Position numbers and translations under genes: made by a program. 64,000 nucleotides of DNA, taken from positions 155,980 through 219,979 of the forward strand of contig NZ_JAGYXY010000003.1 of the NCBI RefSeq assembly GCF_018362775.1, written 5' to 3'. Each line of letters begins with the position of its first letter. Positions within the stretch are counted from its first letter, which is position 1. Shown one piece after another: positions 33,219-44,548 of the stretch. This DNA comes from Alistipes montrealensis (GTDB lineage Bacteria; Bacteroidota; Bacteroidia; Bacteroidales; Rikenellaceae). The notes beneath the pieces are model-generated. The model was given only the letters and a program-made list of their open reading frames with translations. It was not told the DNA's origin and made no database searches.

Positions 33219-36200
33219 CTACTCGCCTGAAAGCAGCACGTGCAACGTGTGTTTCAGCTTGTCGCCCGTAAGGGGTTTTGCAAGGTATTCATTGCACCCG
33301 GCATCGAGTGCCCGCTGGCGGTCGCGGTCGTAGGCGAACGCCGTCACGGCAATGATCGGAATCCGGCTGCCGCTGCTGCGAATCTGCCGCGTGGCCTCCA
33401 ATCCGTCCATCACCGGCATCTGAATATCCATCAGCACGGCATCGGGACGGGCCTCCTCGCACAGCCGTACAGCCTCCTTGCCGTCGGCAGCATGGAGTAT
33501 GTCATACTCCTTCCTGAGCATCAGCGACACCAGCAGGTAGTTGCTTTCGGTATCCTCGGCAACCAGCAGCAGGGGGCGTTTGCCGTCGCGGGCCGCCGCC
33601 AGGAACGGAACCGGAGCTTCGGCAGGCTGTTCCGGGGTGCACTCGCATGCACCGATCGGAACCGTAAACCAGAAGCGCGAACCCTTGCCGAGCTGCGATT
33701 CTACGCCGATATGACCGCCCATCTGCTCGACGATCGACTTGCTGATCGACAATCCCAGTCCTGTGCCCTGCACGAAATTGTTGAGCTTGACAAACCGTTC
33801 GAAAATATTCTTCAGGTGTTCCTGGTCGATACCCGTTCCGGTATCCTCGACCCAGAATCGCACGTCCTCCCCTTCGACCGCATAATCGAGCGTAACACTA
33901 CCCTCGGCGGTGAATTTCAAGGCGTTGTTGATAAAATTGGTAATGATCTGTGTCAGGCGGCTCTTGTCACCCGACAGGTAGCACTGCTCCCCGTGGCGGG
34001 TAAAACGCAGTTCGACGGGCCGATCCTGCACCTTGATGCTCAGCGACCGCACGACCTCTTCGCACATCTGGTTGACATCGACCGTGCCGTAGTTGAAATC
34101 GAACGTTCCGGCCTCGATCTTCGAAAGATCGAGAATGTCGGATATGAGTTTGAGCAGCAGATCGTTGTTCTCCTCGACCACATGGATGTAATCGCGCCGT
34201 TCCTCGGGATCGTCGGTTTCGGCCAGCAGGTTCGAGAAGCCCACGATAGCATTGAGCGGCGTTCGGATTTCGTGGCTCATATTGGCCAGGAAAGCCGATT
34301 TGAGGCGGTCGCTGACTTCGGCTTTGTTCTTGGCCTCGATCAGGCGCTTCTCGGCCATCTTCAGTTCCGTAATATCGTAGTTGACGCAGACCATTTCGAT
34401 CTTCTTCGGATCGTTGTTCATCGGGTTGCGCACCACGTTGATCCGGGTCCAGTTCTCCGAACCGTCGTCGTTCAGGATATGCAGGTCGAGGTTGAAGCTG
34501 TCCGACTCGTTGGCCTTGACGCGGGTAATCTCCCGGATGATGGCATCGCGGTCGGCCGGGTCGACATGCGGATAGATACCGATAATTTGGTTGAGCGGCG
34601 TCTCGGGCTTCTCGCCGAGGTTCAGGAACCACTGGGGAACGCCGTCGCCCTCCTTGGTCAGCAAATCGAAACGGCAGTACCCCATTTTTCCCAGGCGGCT
34701 CACCAGCGAGAACGAGGTCTCGAACTCCGCAAGCCGCGTATGGGCCCGGTTGATCTCCGTATTGTCGATGTTGATCAGCATGAAGTTCGCCAGCCGCCCC
34801 TGCGTGTCGTAGAGCATGTTGACCGTGGTGTATATCTCCAGGAACCCGGTTTTTCCGGACGTATAGTAACCGTCCAGCCGGTCGAAGGGATAGTTGAGCC
34901 GGAAAGCCTGCTCCCGTCCTTCGCGAACCCCGTCGCGGATCTCCTGCGGCACGAGCGGATTGTCGTAGAAATTGAGTCCGAGGGCGGCCTCTTTCGTGAC
35001 GCCGAAAATCTCCATGTCCTTGTTATTGATGTCGACCAGTTTGCCGTCGGGGGTGTAAAGTTCCACGCCGACCTGGATGTTGTCGAAGATGTTGCGCAGC
35101 AGCTTCTCGTTGCGCTGGATCGTTTCGTGCGCCTGGTGAATATCGGTCTGGTCGAGGAAAAAGCCCGTGATTTCATCCTCTCCCGTGGAGTAAAGGACAT
35201 AGTGCAGGTAGCGGTTTACAGGCTCGGCGACAATGTCGCTCGCTACGTAATTCCCCGTCCGGATCACCTCCGTAAGCCCCCGGATATGCGTCTCCAGGTT
35301 AACGCCCAATTCGGAAGCGGTGCGCCCGACATAGGTTTCGCGGGGGAAGCCGACAATCTCGTCGGCCGCATCGTTCGAGTCGATAATACGATAGTCACGC
35401 ACATCCCCGGACTCGTCGTAAAGCATCTTCATCCGGATATAGCCCAGCGGCATGTGGCGGTAAAGGCTTTGCAGGTAAAGTCGGTCGTCCTGCGCCGCCT
35501 GCTCGGAGCGTTGCAGTTCGAGGCACAGACCGATGATATTGACCAGCGACGCAAACCACTGGCAATCCTCGTTGGTCCAGTTGCGGGGCTCCCCGACGAT
35601 GTCTATCCCGGCATATCCCCATACCCTATCGCGGGAAACCAGCGGCATGATGATCAGCGATTTAATGTCCTGCACCTTCAGCAAATCGTGCTCGCTGGCC
35701 GCTTCGGGCGGCAGTTCGTCGAGGTTCGAAAGGATGATCGGCAGGTTGCGCTGAATATGATCCGTCCACCAGGGAAAGTCCTCCATCGGAAGCGAACTGA
35801 GCCGGTCCTGCTCGCTCGAAACGCCGTCCGCCGTCACTTCATACGTACAGTCGTGCGTGCGGCGCTCCCAGTCGAACTCTATAATATAGGCGCGTCCGCC
35901 GCGGAACATCGTAAGCACGTCGAACAGGATTTTGTTCACCGTATCTTCGGTCCTTCCGGTATGCAGCAGCGACAACAGCGTATGCGAAATACCGGTAAGG
36001 CGGAAAAGCAGGTCGTCCATCCGCGCCGATTCGACCCCGGCCGCACCCTCCCGCGCCGTCTCCGCGGGACGTACGTAGCCGATCAGGATATCGCCCTCCG
36101 GAGTCGCCTGGCGGCGAACGAGTTTCCACACGAGCCACAACTGCCGTCCGTCGGGCACGACCAGCGGAACCGTCCGTTCGAGCGTATCGTAACCGTGGAA

Positions 36201-36401
36201 TATGCACTCCGAACCGGAATAGCGCAGGTAAGGCTCCGGAATATGGCTTTTGAATTCGTCGAAACCTATCTCCGGCGCCGGGAACTGAAGCAGGTTCTGC
36301 AAAAAATCGGACATGCGGATTATCCGGCGGGACATGTCCGCTTCCCACCAGCCCGTGTTCATATCCCGCATTATCGTTTGCAGAATCTCTTGTTCTTTCA
36401 T
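33219..36401 (-). CDS. Cytosolic GAF/PAS hybrid histidine kinase
   Basis: With the start at 36401 (MKEQEILQTIMRDMNTGWWEAD) the protein has 1060 residues and no membrane segment. In order: an N-terminal PAS-like region (10-110), a GAF domain (about 130-295, WWTDHIQRNLPIILSNLDEL...LIIMPLV), three PAS/PAC modules (about 305-420, 430-550, 555-680), HisKA with H710, the ATPase with TNFINNALKF, DTGTGI and GTGLGL, and REC with phospho-acceptor D992. An ATG at 36425 would add 8 residues but is only about 10 nt from the -7 box. It lacks an output domain. It is a paralog of the downstream kinase gene, with a different sensory half. Confidence 0.93.
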   Translation of the reverse strand: MKEQEILQTIMRDMNTGWWEADMSRRIIRMSDFLQNLLQFPAPEIGFDEFKSHIPEPYLRYSGSECIFHGYDTLERTVPLVVPDGRQLWLVWKLVRRQATPEGDILIGYVRPAETAREGAAGVESARMDDLLFRLTGISHTLLSLLHTGRTEDTVNKILFDVLTMFRGGRAYIIEFDWERRTHDCTYEVTADGVSSEQDRLSSLPMEDFPWWTDHIQRNLPIILSNLDELPPEAASEHDLLKVQDIKSLIIMPLVSRDRVWGYAGIDIVGEPRNWTNEDCQWFASLVNIIGLCLELQRSEQAAQDDRLYLQSLYRHMPLGYIRMKMLYDESGDVRDYRIIDSNDAADEIVGFPRETYVGRTASELGVNLETHIRGLTEVIRTGNYVASDIVAEPVNRYLHYVLYSTGEDEITGFFLDQTDIHQAHETIQRNEKLLRNIFDNIQVGVELYTPDGKLVDINNKDMEIFGVTKEAALGLNFYDNPLVPQEIRDGVREGREQAFRLNYPFDRLDGYYTSGKTGFLEIYTTVNMLYDTQGRLANFMLINIDNTEINRAHTRLAEFETSFSLVSRLGKMGYCRFDLLTKEGDGVPQWFLNLGEKPETPLNQIIGIYPHVDPADRDAIIREITRVKANESDSFNLDLHILNDDGSENWTRINVVRNPMNNDPKKIEMVCVNYDITELKMAEKRLIEAKNKAEVSDRLKSAFLANMSHEIRTPLNAIVGFSNLLAETDDPEERRDYIHVVEENNDLLLKLISDILDLSKIEAGTFDFNYGTVDVNQMCEEVVRSLSIKVQDRPVELRFTRHGEQCYLSGDKSRLTQIITNFINNALKFTAEGSVTLDYAVEGEDVRFWVEDTGTGIDQEHLKNIFERFVKLNNFVQGTGLGLSISKSIVEQMGGHIGVESQLGKGSRFWFTVPIGACECTPEQPAEAPVPFLAAARDGKRPLLLVAEDTESNYLLVSLMLRKEYDILHAADGKEAVRLCEEARPDAVLMDIQMPVMDGLEATRQIRSSGSRIPIIAVTAFAYDRDRQRALDAGCNEYLAKPLTGDKLKHTLHVLLSGE

Positions 36402-36435
36402 AAGTCTATCAAATCCATGTAACAAATGGCGTGAA

Positions 36436-36443
36436 CAAAAGTA
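36436..36443 (-). promoter_or_regulatory. -7 box of the cytosolic kinase gene
   Basis: The minus strand reads TACTTTTG (TAnnTTTG), 34 nt before the ATG at 36401. The 36444-36592 interval toward the divergent ABC gene shows nothing else I recognise. Confidence 0.6.
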
Positions 36444-36592
36444 GGTATTGGGGTCGGGATATGCAAATTATGGACACCGTTTTTCTATACACATGCGCTC
36501 GCCCCGAGGCAAATTCCGGCCAAACACACTCTCCCGGCACAAAATAGCCCGCATTTTTACCGCACGCGAAGGGTCGATCCGGATATTTTGCT

Positions 36593-36600
36593 TATCTTTG
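36593..36600 (+). promoter_or_regulatory. -7 box of the FtsE-like gene
   Basis: TATCTTTG ends 26 nt before the ATG at 36627. Confidence 0.75.
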
Positions 36601-36626
36601 TTTACGCGAAACCACAACGATAAACC

Positions 36627-37364
36627 ATGGATGAAAAATATGTAGTGAATCTCCGCGACGTGGCCATATACCACGCCGACAATCCTTTCGGCAGTTGCTC
36701 GGAAAAGAAACTCATGCAGCAGGGCGAGATGGTTCTCTCGGAAGTCAACCTTGCGGTGGCTCCGGGCGAATTCGTTTACCTGATCGGCCGTGTCGGGAGC
36801 GGGAAAAGCAGTTTACTCAAAACTTTATATGCCGAGGTGCAACTCCTTACGGGAAAGGGATATGTAGCGGGATACGACCTGCGCAAACTGCGCCGCAGGG
36901 ATATCCCCTATCTGCGCCGCCGCATCGGCATCGTCTTTCAGGATTACCAGTTGCTCACAGACCGCAACGTCTTCATGAACCTCTATTACGTGATGAAGGC
37001 CACGGGCTGGAAACGCGAACAGGAGATCCGCGAACGGATCGACCGGGTGCTGGGACTGGTGGAACTCGGGGCCAAAAGCTACAAGATGCCCTTCGAACTC
37101 TCGGGCGGCGAGCAGCAGCGCCTGGTGATCGCCCGCGCACTGCTCAACGATCCGCAGGTATTGCTGGCCGACGAACCTACGGGCAACCTCGACCCGCTGA
37201 CCGCTGACGGCATCATGCAGTTGTTCCAGAAAATCGCCTCGCAGGGCTGCGCCGTAGTCATGTCGACACACAACACCGCACTGATCGAAAACTACCCCGC
37301 CCGCGCCATCCTATTCTCCAAAGGCCGGACCCGCGAAATAGACCTCAAGGCCGAGCTTGCGTAA
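36627..37364 (+). CDS. ftsE: FtsE-like ABC transporter ATPase
   Basis: The 245-residue ATPase has Walker A GRVGSGKSS (54-62), Q-loop VFQDYQLL, signature LSGGEQQR, Walker B VLLADEPTGNLD and the H-loop STHN. LRRRIGIVFQDYQLLTDRNVFMN is typical of FtsE, which works with FtsX in septal peptidoglycan hydrolase control. No ftsX is adjacent; in Bacteroidetes the two are often separate. An N-terminal extension of about 25 residues (HADNPFGSCSEKKL) is unusual compared with E. coli FtsE. A LolD-type ATPase is the alternative. Confidence 0.85.
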   Translation: MDEKYVVNLRDVAIYHADNPFGSCSEKKLMQQGEMVLSEVNLAVAPGEFVYLIGRVGSGKSSLLKTLYAEVQLLTGKGYVAGYDLRKLRRRDIPYLRRRIGIVFQDYQLLTDRNVFMNLYYVMKATGWKREQEIRERIDRVLGLVELGAKSYKMPFELSGGEQQRLVIARALLNDPQVLLADEPTGNLDPLTADGIMQLFQKIASQGCAVVMSTHNTALIENYPARAILFSKGRTREIDLKAELA

Positions 37365-37405
37365 GCTCCGCACCCGGCCGCAGAGGAAACAAACAGGCGA
37401 AATAA

Positions 37406-39442
<2,037 letters not shown>

Positions 39443-39455
39443 AACGACAGACCGA

Positions 39456-39489
39456 AAAAGGATTGCCCCCACGACAAGGGCAGTCCTTT
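39456..39489 (+). terminator. Terminator after gyrB
   Basis: AAAGGATTGCCC and GGGCAGTCCTTT form a stem with one internal mismatch and a T-run. Confidence 0.82.
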
Positions 39490-39517
39490 TTTTGCGTAAT
39501 TCCGGCCGCATTGCGAC

Positions 39518-39550
39518 AAGCCCCTCCCGAGGGAGGGGTTTGGGGTGGGG
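39518..39550. repeat. G/C-run intergenic repeat, copy 2
   Basis: The plus strand reads AAGCCCCTCCCGAGGGAGGG then GTTTGGGGTGGGG. It is the partner of 6445-6475, in inverted orientation relative to it. It lies 3' of gyrB and 5' of the uridine kinase gene. Confidence 0.7.
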
Positions 39551-39639
39551 TCAGATTTGTAAACGACGCCGAAGGCGGCGAATAAGAACAATCGGATATG
39601 CACAAGCGGTCCAATAACCGCAAAACTTACTGATAGATT

Positions 39640-40263
39640 ATGAAAGTTACGGTAATCGGCGTTGCCGGAGGAACCGGCTCGGGAAAATCGACGCTCGTCA
39701 AGCGTCTGCAGGAAGCATTCGTCGGCGACGATGTCGTGACGCTCTGCCACGACTATTACTACAAGGCACACCCCGAACTGACCTACGAGGAGCGCACGAA
39801 ACTCAACTACGACCACCCGCAGGCATTCGACACGGAGATGCTCGTGGAGCATATCAAGGCACTGAAAAACAACGTTCCCGTCGAACACCCGGTCTACTCG
39901 TTCGTGGACCACGACCGTACGGCCGAGACCGTAAGCGTGAAACCGTCGAAGGTAATCATCGTCGACGGCATCCTGATCTTCGAGAACAAGGAACTGCGCG
40001 AACTGATGGATATCAAGGTTTACGTCGACACCGACGCCGACATCCGCCTGGCGCGGCGTATCCTGCGCGACGTTTGCGAGCGCGGACGTACGATGCAGTC
40101 GGTCATCACGCAGTACACCTCGACCGTTAAACCGATGCACGAGGAGTTCGTCGAGCCGTCAAAGAAATACGCCGACGTGATTATTCCCGAAGGCGGTTTC
40201 AACTCGGTTGCCGTCGCCATGCTGATCCAGAACATCCGGTCGCTGATCCAGAGCAACAAATAA
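39640..40263 (+). CDS. udk: Uridine kinase
   Basis: Udk phosphorylates uridine and cytidine with ATP or GTP in pyrimidine salvage. The 207-residue protein has Walker A GGTGSGKST at 10-18, the DYYYK substrate loop (HDYYYKAHPELTYEERTKLNYDHP), an IIVDGILIFEN strand and the R-rich lid RLARRILRDVCERGRT. Length is typical. It is cytosolic and stands alone. Confidence 0.95.
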   Translation: MKVTVIGVAGGTGSGKSTLVKRLQEAFVGDDVVTLCHDYYYKAHPELTYEERTKLNYDHPQAFDTEMLVEHIKALKNNVPVEHPVYSFVDHDRTAETVSVKPSKVIIVDGILIFENKELRELMDIKVYVDTDADIRLARRILRDVCERGRTMQSVITQYTSTVKPMHEEFVEPSKKYADVIIPEGGFNSVAVAMLIQNIRSLIQSNK

Positions 40264-40281
40264 GGCGGAAGCCTAATAAAT

Positions 40282-40313
40282 AATTCCCGGGCCTCGCAAG
40301 AAGTCCGGGAATT
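40282..40313. terminator. Bidirectional terminator between udk and the WG-repeat gene
   Basis: AATTCCCGG and CCGGGAATT form a 9-bp perfect stem. It lies between convergent stops, with AT-rich flanks but no long T-run. Confidence 0.6.
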
Positions 40314-40318
40314 GTCAT

Positions 40319-41185
40319 TTATTTCACCCTTACGATTTCAGACGGCCCTTTGACCAAATACCGCTGTTTTTCAACACCTTTGTCGGCAACGACATAATCT
40401 TCGTCGCCAAGTCCGTAAACCGAGATAAAATCGAACTCGAAAGGCATGAGGAGCTTCCCGGCCTTATTCAACAGGCCATAATGCAGTTTTCCGGCTTCAT
40501 CTTCAAGCGCCCCCGACAGGAAACCGTATTTACCGCCCCAGGAGAAATTATGAAGTTTCACGCCGGGAACCGGAGTTCCTGTTTTGTCAATCCGGAACAT
40601 CTCTCCGTCCTTCTCCACCCAGGCGTGATCGCCATCGAAATCGAGCGCCGCATCATACCGGCACGGAACGATTACACGCCCCTGTTTGTCGATATAACCG
40701 AAACGCAGTTTATCCGTCCTGATGCCGACAACGGCTATATCGGACGTGAAGCAGAAGGAGTCGTCGAACTGCGGTTTTATAACCATATTGCCCTGCCGGT
40801 CGATACCGCCCCATTTCCTGTTTTTGAAAACAGCAGCAATGCCTCCGGAAAAACTGCCGACATCCTCATATTCGCAAGGGATGACCTCCTTGCCGTCGAG
40901 ATCCACGAAGCCGTATAACCCGTCGATTTCCGTTTCCGACCGCCAGTGGCCTGTAACAACAGCGGCAAGCCCGCCGCTGAAAGGCCGCGCATAAGCATAA
41001 CGCAACGGAACGACGACATTTCCCCGTTCGTCAATGAAGCCGCATTTACCGCTGCGCACCACAATGGCACGCCCTTCGGAAAACGAATCGACGTAATCGA
41101 ACTCCTGTTGCACGACGGGTTGCTGCGCAAAGGCCGCAAACGTTATCGACGCCACAGCAATGAACGTAAAGCAATACTTCATCAT
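40319..41185 (-). CDS. Exported WG-repeat protein
   Basis: The 288-residue protein has a signal peptide ([21 protein letters not shown]) and five to six WG-type repeats, each with a pattern like GxIDxxGNxVIPxxYDxxxxFSxGxAxV (for example [30 protein letters not shown] and [23 protein letters not shown]). These form beta-rich repeat domains, probably for binding; no catalytic motif is visible. It overlaps the mutS stop by 4 bp (41182-41185) in the same direction, so it is probably translated from the mutS transcript, although no link to mismatch repair is known. Confidence 0.88.
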   Translation of the reverse strand: MMKYCFTFIAVASITFAAFAQQPVVQQEFDYVDSFSEGRAIVVRSGKCGFIDERGNVVVPLRYAYARPFSGGLAAVVTGHWRSETEIDGLYGFVDLDGKEVIPCEYEDVGSFSGGIAAVFKNRKWGGIDRQGNMVIKPQFDDSFCFTSDIAVVGIRTDKLRFGYIDKQGRVIVPCRYDAALDFDGDHAWVEKDGEMFRIDKTGTPVPGVKLHNFSWGGKYGFLSGALEDEAGKLHYGLLNKAGKLLMPFEFDFISVYGLGDEDYVVADKGVEKQRYLVKGPSEIVRVK

Positions 41186-43863
41186 ATACCGGTTATCTTC
41201 TTGATTTCATTGAGTTTATTGAGTGCCTCGATCGGAGTCAGCGAGTTGATGTCGAGGCCCTTGATCTGGTCGCGAATCTGCACCAGCACGGGATCGTCCA
41301 ACTGAAACATCGACAACTGCATGTTCTGCGGACCGGCACTTTCGGCCGCTTCCTTCACGGCCTGCGCCGTGGGCTTGCGGCCCCGCTCCTTGAGGCTGCG
41401 GCTCGGCACGATCTCGTTGCTGCCGTAGACCAGTTCGAGGTTGCGCAGGATTTCGTCCGCACGCGAGACGATCGACGCCGGCATGCCGGCCATACGGGCC
41501 ACGTGAATACCGAACGAGTGCTCCGTACCGCCGCGTTCGAGCTTGCGCAGGAAAACGATCTGATTGCCCATCTCCTTGACCGAAACGTGGTAGTTCTTTA
41601 CCCGGGGGCACATCTGCTCCATCTCGTTCAGTTCGTGGTAGTGCGTGGCAAAGAGCGTCTTGGCATGGGCCGAGGGGTGGTTGTGGAGATACTCGACCAT
41701 CGCCCAGGCGATCGAAATACCGTCGTAAGTCGACGTTCCGCGTCCGATTTCATCGAGCAGCACGATGCTGCGGTCGGAAATATTATTGAGGATGCTGGCC
41801 GATTCGAGCATTTCGACCATGAAGGTCGATTCGCCCTGCGAAATGTTGTCCGAAGCCCCGACGCGCGTAAAAATCTTGTCCACATAACCGATGTGGGCCG
41901 ATTTCGCAGGCACGAACGATCCCATCTGGGCCATCAGAATAATCAGCGCCGTCTGGCGCAGCAGGGCCGATTTACCCGACATGTTGGGACCGGTGATCAT
42001 CATGATCTGCTGCTGCTTGTCGTCGAGCATCACGTCGTTGGGAATATACTCCTCGCCGACGGGCATTAGCGTCTCGATGACGGGATGGCGGCCCTGGCGG
42101 ATGTCGATGCGCTTGCCGTCGTCCAGCACGGGACGCACGTAACGGCGCTCGCAGGCGATACGCGCGAAGGACTGGAGGCAGTCGATACGCGCCACGACGG
42201 CCGCGTCGCGCAGCATCGGCGTAAGCGAACCGCAGATATAGGCCATAATCTCGGCGTAGATGCGCTGTTCCAGCACGAGCATCTTCTCCTCGGCGCCGAG
42301 GATTTTCTCCTCGTATTCCTTCAGTTCCCCGGTGATATAGCGTTCGGCGTTGGCAAGGGTCTGCTTGCGAATCCATGTATCGGGAACCTTCTCCTTATGG
42401 GCGTTGCGAACCTCGATATAATAGCCGAAAACATTGTTGTAGCTGATCTTGAGCGACGAAATCCCCGTCGCTTCGCTCTCGCGCTGCTGAATACGCGACA
42501 GGTAGTCCTTGCCGTGGAGCGCGATACGGCGCAGGTCGTCCAGTTCGGGATCGACGCCGTCGGCAATCACGCCGCCCTTCTGAATCTGGTTGTTCAGCGG
42601 ATCGGGATAAATTTCGCGGGCAATGCGCTCGCGAACGTCGGCCAGTACGTCGATCTGCCCGGCAAGCCCGTGCAGGCGGTCGTCGTCGGTGGACTCCAGC
42701 GCCGCCTTGAGGGTCTCGATAGCCCCGAGCGAATTCTTGAGCTGCACCAACTCGCGGGGCGTAACCCGCTGGGCGGCAATACGCCCGGCGATACGTTCCA
42801 GGTCGCCGACCAGCGCCACCTGCTCACGGATGGCATCGGCCAGATCGGCATCCTTGACAAAGCGTTCGACCACGTCCAGCCGCTCGTTGATCCGCGCGGG
42901 GTCCTTGATCGGCATGGCGATCCAGCGTTTCAGCAGGCGGCCGCCCATCGGCGTCAGCGTACGGTCGATCACATCGGCAAAGCCGCATTTTTCGCGTGCC
43001 CCGTTCGAGGTAAAGAGTTCCAGGTTGCGGATCGTAAACTTATCGACCCACACGTAGTCATCCTGGTCGATGCGCGCGATCGAGGCGATATGCCCGGTCT
43101 CGCGGTGCTCGGTGAATTCGAGGTAATAGAGGATAGCTCCGGCAGCCGAAATGCCGCTGGTGAAGTGGTCCACACCGAAACCCTTGAGGGATTTGGTCCC
43201 GAACTGCTTGCAGAGTTTTTCCCGGTTGACATCCTCCGAGAAAACCCATTCGTCGAGGCGGTAGGTGTAGAGTTTCGATCCGAACGAACCGGAAAAGCGG
43301 TCCTCATAACCGCGTTGGTAAACGACCTCTTTGGGCGAGAGGTTCGAAATCAGTTTATCGACATAAGAGTCCGACCCTTCGGCCACGTAGAACTCGCCCG
43401 TGGAGATGTCCAGGAAGGCGACGCCCGTGGTCTGGCGGCCGAAATAGACCGAGGCGATAAAATTGTTCTCCTTGTTGGCCAGAATATTGTCACCCAACAC
43501 GATACCCGGGGTAACCAGTTCGATGACACCGCGCTTGACAAGCCCCTTTACCAGCTTAGGGTCTTCCAACTGCTCGCAGATAGCCACGCGCTCGCCGGCC
43601 CGCACCAGTTTCGGGAGGTAGGTGTCGATGGCATGGTAGGGGAATCCCGCCAACTCGACATACGTCGCGGAACCGTTGGCGCGGCGCGTGAGCGTGATGC
43701 CCAGAATGCCGCTGGCCTTGATCGCATCGTCGCCGAAAGTCTCGTAGAAGTCGCCCACGCGGAACAGCAGGATAGCGTCGGGATGTACTGCCTTGATGGA
43801 GTAATACTGCTTCATCAAGGGCGTCTCGACATATTTTTTGTCGATTTTCTTGTCTGATGTCAA
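41182..43863 (-). CDS. mutS: DNA mismatch repair protein MutS
   Basis: MutS recognises mismatches and small loops and recruits MutL. The 893-residue protein has the mismatch-reading motif [10 protein letters not shown] near residue 36 (Phe and Glu present), the connector, lever and clamp domains, and the C-terminal ABC ATPase with Walker [26 protein letters not shown], Walker [16 protein letters not shown] and [11 protein letters not shown]. It ends with a short C-terminal helical region. A promoter with a palindrome lies upstream. The WG-repeat gene overlaps its end. Confidence 0.98.
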   Translation of the reverse strand: MTSDKKIDKKYVETPLMKQYYSIKAVHPDAILLFRVGDFYETFGDDAIKASGILGITLTRRANGSATYVELAGFPYHAIDTYLPKLVRAGERVAICEQLEDPKLVKGLVKRGVIELVTPGIVLGDNILANKENNFIASVYFGRQTTGVAFLDISTGEFYVAEGSDSYVDKLISNLSPKEVVYQRGYEDRFSGSFGSKLYTYRLDEWVFSEDVNREKLCKQFGTKSLKGFGVDHFTSGISAAGAILYYLEFTEHRETGHIASIARIDQDDYVWVDKFTIRNLELFTSNGAREKCGFADVIDRTLTPMGGRLLKRWIAMPIKDPARINERLDVVERFVKDADLADAIREQVALVGDLERIAGRIAAQRVTPRELVQLKNSLGAIETLKAALESTDDDRLHGLAGQIDVLADVRERIAREIYPDPLNNQIQKGGVIADGVDPELDDLRRIALHGKDYLSRIQQRESEATGISSLKISYNNVFGYYIEVRNAHKEKVPDTWIRKQTLANAERYITGELKEYEEKILGAEEKMLVLEQRIYAEIMAYICGSLTPMLRDAAVVARIDCLQSFARIACERRYVRPVLDDGKRIDIRQGRHPVIETLMPVGEEYIPNDVMLDDKQQQIMMITGPNMSGKSALLRQTALIILMAQMGSFVPAKSAHIGYVDKIFTRVGASDNISQGESTFMVEMLESASILNNISDRSIVLLDEIGRGTSTYDGISIAWAMVEYLHNHPSAHAKTLFATHYHELNEMEQMCPRVKNYHVSVKEMGNQIVFLRKLERGGTEHSFGIHVARMAGMPASIVSRADEILRNLELVYGSNEIVPSRSLKERGRKPTAQAVKEAAESAGPQNMQLSMFQLDDPVLVQIRDQIKGLDINSLTPIEALNKLNEIKKITGI

Positions 43864-43872
43864 AATAAAAAA

Positions 43873-43897
43873 TTGTATAATTTATACAACAAAGATA
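43873..43897 (-). promoter_or_regulatory. mutS promoter with palindrome at the start site
   Basis: The minus strand has TATCTTTG (43897-43890), directly followed by the palindrome TTGTATAAATTATACAA (43889-43873), which would cover the transcription start and begin the mRNA. It could be an operator or a 5' hairpin. Confidence 0.55.
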
Positions 43898-43972
43898 GGC
43901 CTTTTTTGGATGCCGTGCAAAGTCGGCAACCAAATTTTTTCGCCTATTTCGTCTGTTTCCCCTGCCGGGAGG

Positions 43973-44548
43973 TCAGATGATCCCGTTCTCGGAGAATACT
44001 TTGCGGTAAAACTCCGCTTTCCACTCGACGGGACGGGGATAAGCCCGCGACGAGGAGGGCATACGCCACAGCCGCAGCTCCCGGCCCGCAAAGGGCATCG
44101 GCACGCTCTCCCCCACGGCTGGTTCGTCGCAGCCCGTGATGGCGCGCAGCGTGTCGGTGGCTTTCTGCCCCGTCGTAACGACGGCCCGGCACGCGGGAAT
44201 ACGGGCCAGCAGAGCCTCCAGATCCACCTCACGCACTACTTGAAGAAAATTATCCGACGCATTGTCTTTCAATCGGATAACCTCTACCGCCGTGTCGTAC
44301 AGCGCAATCCCCCGTTCGCGGCAGAAAGCCTCGATGCGTTCCCGGTCGAAGCGCTTTCCGCCGGGACAAAGGAAGTGCGTTTTATCGCCCGTCGCAAGGT
44401 AGCCCACGATCCGCCACATGTCGTTCTGCAAATTGGGATAGAAGAACTCCATCGACCAGCGGATGCGCTTGGGCGGGAAACTGCCCAGCATCAAAACATG
44501 GGCATTGGCAGGAAGGAAAGGCTCCAGGGGGTGCTGTTCGCTATTCAT
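43973..44548 (-). CDS. Uracil-DNA glycosylase superfamily protein
   Basis: The 191-residue protein starts with the UDG-fold motif VLMLGSFPPKRIRWSMEFFYPNLQNDMWRI (the GSxPxxxxxxxxxYYxxxxNxFW pattern of Mug/deoxyinosine glycosylases) and has a late MPSSSRAYP segment at the position of the catalytic-His or Asn loop. Residues differ from classic Ung, so substrate (uracil, hypoxanthine, or none) is uncertain. The start overlaps the helicase stop by 8 bp, so it is co-translated with a RecD-like helicase. It is probably involved in DNA repair. Confidence 0.72.
   Translation of the reverse strand: MNSEQHPLEPFLPANAHVLMLGSFPPKRIRWSMEFFYPNLQNDMWRIVGYLATGDKTHFLCPGGKRFDRERIEAFCRERGIALYDTAVEVIRLKDNASDNFLQVVREVDLEALLARIPACRAVVTTGQKATDTLRAITGCDEPAVGESVPMPFAGRELRLWRMPSSSRAYPRPVEWKAEFYRKVFSENGII

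Noticed and set aside
29994..36422. Very long plus-strand open frames (over 1000 codons each) opposite both hybrid kinases.
   Set aside because: They are antisense to clear kinase domains, lack recognisable domains and show shadow composition typical of GC-rich genes.
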